From Seison nebaliae (lineage: Eukaryota; Rotifera; Pararotatoria; Seisonacea; Seisonidae), in assembly GCA_023231475.1 (NCBI GenBank), contig JALJEE010002678.1, positions 1 through 23,770 on the forward strand: a stretch of DNA of 23,770 nt, written 5' to 3'. The translations under genes and the position numbers were made by a program. The notes below the pieces were generated by a model, which had not been told where the DNA came from, made no database searches, and saw nothing but the letters and a program-made list of their open reading frames with translations. This document shows positions 19,734-23,770 of the stretch, in pieces (positions within the stretch are counted from its first letter, which is position 1; every line of letters begins with the position of its first letter).

Positions 19734-20142
19734 TTACAAAAGAAAACTAAAAAAATTGCCGAGGAGAATTAGAGGAAAAATTAAAAAATGTTTCTCGATT
19801 TCTGTCGATCGGTTACATAGATCAGTGGAACAACATAATTCATTATTACTCCCACTATTCGGACAATTGTCGAGTGAATTACAACCTCTTATCACATTTC
19901 CATATAAAGTAGTTTTCTGAATAAAAAATAAAAAATTAACTGAGAAACTTTTCAACAAATCGACTAACCCAACAAACTTGATTTGTTGTACAAGTTTCTT
20001 GAAGAACACGAACTGATGGAACGAGAAAAACTTCGGGATAGACACATTCGATTCCTCCGTTACATTTGTAGCAATCTAGACCATTCGTATTCGTTATGAC
20101 ATTGAGGAGGATGATTAATACAACGAACGATGATGAATTCAT
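19734..20142 (-). CDS. Ly6/uPAR three-finger protein 1, probably GPI-anchored
   Basis: The CDS is complement(join(19734-19916, 19969-20142)), 118 residues. The intron 19917-19968 (52 nt, GTTAGT/TTCAG) is phase 0. A signal peptide ends near G21. The mature part has ten cysteines (24, 27, 33, 51, 57, 70, 76, 86, 87, 92) in the three-finger order, starting LDCYKC and ending with the hallmark CCSTDLCN. The hydrophobic C-terminus (about 100-118) looks like a GPI attachment signal. Ly6 proteins act at the cell surface in adhesion, septate junctions, receptor modulation or neuronal excitability; the role here is unknown. A minus-strand AATAAA lies at 19716-19721, about 13 nt past the stop. A related gene in the same orientation lies 58 bp upstream. 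Confidence 0.85.
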
Positions 20143-20200
20143 GAGAAATTTTATCTAATTAAATTTTAATTAAACTTCTTTAGATGATGTCATAAGAAAT

Positions 20201-20627
20201 TTAGAGAAATAATTTCATAAAAATAAAAGAGAAAATAAATAGATTTAAATTCTTGTTAATATTTCCCGAATTGCACAAATCCGTTGAACAAGATTCGATT
20301 CGATGAATTGTTGAATTTAACACTTCCACTTCGATATCAGTGAGACAACTTCTCTCGAATAATCTTCCTTTAAAATAGATTTTCTTTAAAGACATTTAGA
20401 GAAACGTGTGTCGAAGAAATAATAACTCGACAAGTCGTTCCGTCGCATTGGCCGGTAAGTGTAGAGGAGACTACTCCACAATTCGAATCGGCTGCTGTGC
20501 AATCGTAGCAGAGGATAGCGGACGATCCTTTTGTTTAGAAATGAGATTTATAGAATCAGATTAAATTTCTTAAACTATTGATGAGAATATGGAGAAGGAA
20601 TAAGTAAATGAAAATTTTGTTTATCAT
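20201..20627 (-). CDS. Ly6/uPAR three-finger protein 2 (eight-cysteine variant), probably GPI-anchored
   Basis: The CDS is complement(join(20201-20383, 20427-20527, 20576-20627)), predicted at 111 residues. The introns are 43 nt (20384-20426, phase 0) and 48 nt (20528-20575, phase 1). Exon 1 encodes a signal peptide (MINKIFIYLFLLHILIN). The mature part has C24, C27, C34, C45, C50, C64, C83 and C88, ending CSTDLCN, then a hydrophobic GPI-type tail. The second intron sits at the same place as the only intron of the neighbouring Ly6 gene, just before a lysine after the fifth cysteine, and both last exons are 183 nt, so the two are tandem duplicates. It lacks the two cysteines that normally pair as the seventh and eighth of the fold. 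Exon 1 is the least certain part of the model. Confidence 0.78.
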
Positions 20628-20847
20628 TCTTCCTTATCTAATTTGTTTGACTGTGGAGAGAGTTGATTTTGTCGTCTGTGATCGATTAAAACGATTTCCT
20701 CTTATCTCGCAAAGTAGTGAAGAAGATGAAAAAATGAATATGATGAAATTTATTATAAAATATATCTGTTCAATGACAATCGATCACAAAACAAGTGACG
20801 ATGCAGGAAATCCTCAAAATTGATGACGTTTCAAAAGGGATTCATTT

Positions 20848-22238
20848 TTATTTCACAATCATTTTCATTTCCCGTAACAACCATATCGCCATAGTTAGTA
20901 ATGTAACAGCGCCTCCTTGATGAGCTACCGATAAATTGGTCGGGACGAAATTTAGTAATGTAGAGACACCCAATCCGAACTATCGAAATTGAGGAAGAGA
21001 TTGACTTAATGAGAAGATAAAATGAAACTTGGGCGGAAGCTGTTAGACCTAAAGCTAAAATTGCTTTTCTAGTACGAGGTGGAAGTTTACAACGTAATCC
21101 AACTGCTACTGTAGCTATTACTAGTGATAAAGTTGTTGTTGCCTATAAACATAAATTTTAAAATTTCATATTAAAATTAAAATGAACTAAGCAACGATGT
21201 GTAAATTGTGCAGTTGTTCCATTTTCAAAGAAGTTCTTCCACAATGGTTCTAAAGCGAATAAATCCGAAGGAATCCATCGATCTGCCATCATTGGAAATG
21301 TGTTATAAATTAATCCGGCATCTAAACCAGCGACAAAAGCTCCTAGAAAAATAAAATAAAAATTTCCATGATAAAACATTAAAACAAACCTGACAAAGCA
21401 GTTAGGAATGTGAATTGGAGTGAGAGATGAGATAAAGTCGACAACGGTTTGAGGAGATGTTGATTCTTTATTGTTGCCGATAATTTTTGTTTATTTAATA
21501 ATAATTTGAATCCAGTACGTGTGGAAATGACATAGAGAACTAATGCCAATCCCAAATGTGCAGCTAATCGATATTGAGAGACTCGGGGTACATAATATCC
21601 TTCGGTTAAATCGCCTTTTTCATTGGTGAGTTTATTCGGTTCATTCAAACCACTCTTCACCATATACCATCCCATTGCTCCTTGTGCACCAACTAATGCA
21701 GTCATGGCACCAACACTTCCTTTAATTCCTTTCAAATGTCGAAATCGTCCACTTAAGAAGAAAAATGATGCTGGCAACAATAACATCATTCCTGTCAATT
21801 TCCCCAAATTTCGATGGAGCCATTCTAAATAATAAATTTTCTTAAAACCATCCAAATCCATTTGATCGGCCGAATTTAAACTGTAATGAGTTAATGAAAA
21901 AATAAAAAAGATATAAAGAACTATTTCCATTCAGGAAATTGTTTATACTTCGCAAATTCTTTCTCCCATTCCTCTTCATTCTTCGGTTTCATCATATCTT
22001 TGATCGCATGCCATTGGACCATCGATAAACCGGATTCTGTTAATCTCGTCGCACCACCTACCACTATAGTGGCACCGACGAAACCACTCAATAACAGACA
22101 CCAACCACCGACCACTCGGTCGTTTTCTCTCAAAGGAATTTTAGTTGTCTGAGAATTGAATCGTTTCACATTCTTAAAAATCGATCCATTGAACTTCCTG
22201 ACGACATTGCAGGCATTTAATAAGAATCTGGACGACAT
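20848..22238 (-). CDS. COX15: Heme A synthase COX15, mitochondrial
   Basis: The CDS is complement(join(20848-20979, 21029-21142, 21188-21342, 21390-21880, 21922-22238)), 402 residues, near the usual 400-410. The four introns are 41-49 nt with consistent phases (2, 1, 0, 0). The start is ATG 22238; the basic N-terminus [14 protein letters not shown] is a mitochondrial presequence. The multi-span inner-membrane protein hydroxylates and oxidises the C8 methyl of heme O to make heme A for cytochrome c oxidase. Family landmarks seen include [18 protein letters not shown] (H77), YLEWLHR (H128), YRLAAHLG (H214), [18 protein letters not shown] (H318) and VAHQGG (H379), with the heme-ligand histidines kept. 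A minus-strand AATAAA (20847-20852) overlaps the stop codon. This is the most secure gene in the window. Confidence 0.95.
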
Positions 22239-23260
22239 TGTATTATGAGGGCTTTTATTCAAATTTATAATAATTAATATCTCCTATATTAGTATACGAT
22301 ATTATGCATTGAAAGTTCGACGTAAATTACAATTCAATATCATCTAAAATTATATTATTCTAATTAATTTTTTTTTATTCTCTTAATTGATTATCGAATG
22401 AAGATTTTTTTAGGCTCATGAACTTTTATCATAGTTAGAATTCTGTTTCATAAATATGGACATTTTCTGGGAAATTTTGTAAAATTTTTATAGAAAGCGT
22501 TCGCGAACGAAATGGGAACATTCGTTCGAGCGGTATTGATAAGAACAATGTATTTTGTTCTCGTTCAACTGATTTTCAAAAACCAGACATCACAATTATA
22601 TTCGAGAACAGTCCATTTTTGTTCGTGTTCGTGTGAACAGAACTAAATATAATAATATTATGCAGGAAGTTAAAAAAGATTAACAGCTTCTTATTAATTA
22701 ATAACAGACTTCCATATATATAAATTTACGTTAGTTTATTTTCAGCCCTTCAAAAGGCGAGTTGCAATTTCCAAAATTTAATTGATCAATCATCGAATCT
22801 TATTTGAACAGTAATAGAATAAATCCATTGTCAAGTACAACCTAATTAAAAACTTTGAATTTGTTGGAAATTAGTCAGATTCTGATGAAGCAAGTCTTAT
22901 CGAAATTAATTGGTGAAATAGTTCAGTTGCAGCTGTAACGAGTTACAATGATGGTTTTTTAATATGAAAGTATAAGAATAATAACTATAGTTATTGGATA
23001 TATAGGATATATCCTCTTCATCATTTAATAAAATCAGACACATCATTTATGATCAACAGTAATTATTAAGAAACGGTCCTACCTAGTGGATTAGTGGTAT
23101 ACTACTATTTCCTAGTAGATTACTTAAGTTATTGGATTCATTATCGCCGAAAAGAAATTATGTTCTCTGATCATGGCAAGATTGGAGCCATCACTATTTT
23201 ATCTGACGGCCTCATATATCAACCAAATAGTATTTGGCAATTACTAAATGAATTATTTGA
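22239..23260. other. AT-rich intergenic region between COX15 and the retrotransposon
   Basis: It holds the COX15 promoter side, the dispersed repeat copy at 22463-22554, and sequence leading into the non-LTR element. A 67-codon frame at 23094-23297 overlaps the RT frame in a different phase and shows no recognisable motif. It could be a frame-disrupted upstream part of the element, but I cannot show this. Confidence 0.5.
22463..22554 (+). repeat. Dispersed AT-rich repeat copy with an internal palindrome
   Basis: Positions 22478-22554 match the reverse complement of 2515-2602, apart from one missing 11-bp AAAATTTTTAT unit and roughly seven substitutions. Positions 22463-22501 match 2701-2750 in the same orientation, again lacking one 11-bp unit. 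Internally CGAACGAA and TTCGTTCG form an 8-bp stem around a 9-nt loop, preceded by TTCGCGAA, so the unit can fold. It is a member of a dispersed family with at least three copies in this window; coding content is not evident. Confidence 0.75.
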
Positions 23261-23770
23261 CACTCAAAAAATTTCTTATTATATAGATTCACTCTAAATC
23301 TATATTCTTCAATGTTCCAATTCGCTTACTGGTCGATTTCTAGAGGAACACTCCCGATACTGTTATTGCTGAAGTATTTTATTTCGTTCTGTTGTTCCGT
23401 CAACTCGAAATTTATCTTCTATTTTATCGATGCTTCCAAAGCGTTCGATTCAGTGAGCATGTGTCACGGTACGAGAGTGTTAAGCAACGCTGGATTAGAT
23501 GATTACTCCATATATTTCATCAGCCAAATCTTCATTAATTCTTATGGTACCATCAAATTGAATTCGACAAATTCTGATCTATTTCCCATCAACAAAGGAG
23601 TGAGACAAGGATCGATTTTAGCTACTTGGGTTTTTGGAAAAATTATCGATGAAATTTTATGGGAGGTAAATAATCTTTTCTCCTTCTCAATTAATAATCA
23701 TTCGTTTCCTGTTCTCTATGCATATGCTGATGATATGGTTATTTGTTGTAATAATGCGGAACAATGTTTA
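23261..23770 (+). mobile_element. Non-LTR (LINE-type) retrotransposon reverse transcriptase, partial at window edge
   Basis: An open frame of 170 codons runs without a stop from 23261 to the end of the window. It carries ordered RT motifs: QFAYW (finger region, from about 23318), FIDASKAFDSV (motif A with catalytic Asp, around 23426-23458), GVRQGSILATWVF (motif B, around 23598-23636) and YADDMVI (motif C with the catalytic Asp pair, around 23723-23743). This spacing is that of LINE-type elements. The RT active site appears intact, unlike the gypsy-derived gene at the left end. The clade cannot be fixed from this fragment. No endonuclease domain was found upstream in this frame; the stop at 23258-23260 suggests 5' truncation or a frameshift. 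Confidence 0.85.

Noticed and set aside
20608-20823. 71-codon plus-strand frame with a signal-like N-terminus
   Set aside because: It overlaps, antisense, the predicted first exon of the second Ly6 gene; the hydrophobic start mirrors AT-rich sequence and no family motif follows.
22239-22262. Eight-codon upstream extension of COX15 from a TTG
   Set aside because: ATG 22238 gives a good mitochondrial presequence, and TTG initiation is not expected.
23094-23297. 67-codon plus-strand frame before the LINE RT
   Set aside because: It is in another phase from the RT and has no RT or endonuclease motif that I can recognise.
1-23770. CRISPR arrays, operons with ribosome binding sites, phage or bacterial features
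   Set aside because: Spliceosomal introns, mitochondrial targeting and animal protein families show eukaryotic nuclear DNA; no regularly spaced direct repeats were found.

Overview
The window is nuclear DNA from a small-genome animal, most likely an arthropod and plausibly an acariform mite. The signs are AT-rich sequence, spliceosomal introns of only 41-52 nt with GT/AG ends, very short gaps between some genes, Asn/Gln homopolymer tracts in a large TRIM protein, and metazoan families (COX15, ELMOD, Ly6, RIG-I-like, TRIM-NHL). The species is inferred, not shown.

Layout, left to right. (1) 256-2094, minus: an intact 612-codon gene derived from a Ty3/gypsy retrotransposon pol region (protease, reverse transcriptase, RNase H folds) in which the protease and RT catalytic residues are replaced and gag and integrase are absent. 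(2) 2095-3261: intergenic, with inverted and dispersed copies of an AT-rich repeat that recurs near 22.5 kb. (3) 3262-8370, minus: a single-exon 1702-residue RING/B-box/coiled-coil/filamin/NHL-like (TRIM-NHL) protein. (4) 8371-12511: about 4.1 kb with no recognisable gene, only microsatellites. (5) 12512-13109, minus: a small secreted charged protein, two exons. (6) 13862-16186, plus: a single-exon RIG-I/DRH-like protein with all helicase catalytic motifs degenerate but a well preserved zinc-binding C-terminal RNA-sensor domain. (7) 16606-17743, plus: a five-exon ELMOD-family Arf/Arl GAP. (8) 17793-19472, minus: a single-exon membrane protein with an Ig-like domain and a cysteine-rich C-terminal module, resembling the ZPBP/Sp38 sperm acrosomal family. 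(9) 19734-20142 and 20201-20627, minus: two tandem Ly6/uPAR three-finger, probably GPI-anchored proteins sharing an intron position. (10) 20848-22238, minus: five-exon COX15 (heme A synthase). (11) 22239-23260: intergenic with another copy of the repeat. (12) 23261-window end, plus: the reverse transcriptase of a non-LTR retrotransposon, cut by the window edge.

Most of the genes are unrelated neighbours. The best candidates for new biology are the two pseudo-enzymes: the pol-derived protein and the RIG-I-like protein. Each keeps a long open frame and recognisable folds while having lost its catalytic residues, which points to selection for a non-enzymatic role such as RNA/DNA binding or scaffolding. 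A link between the two (for example in small-RNA defence against retroelements) is speculation; nothing in the sequence ties them together beyond sharing a window. Residue alignments, exon boundaries and family assignments were made by eye, without database search.
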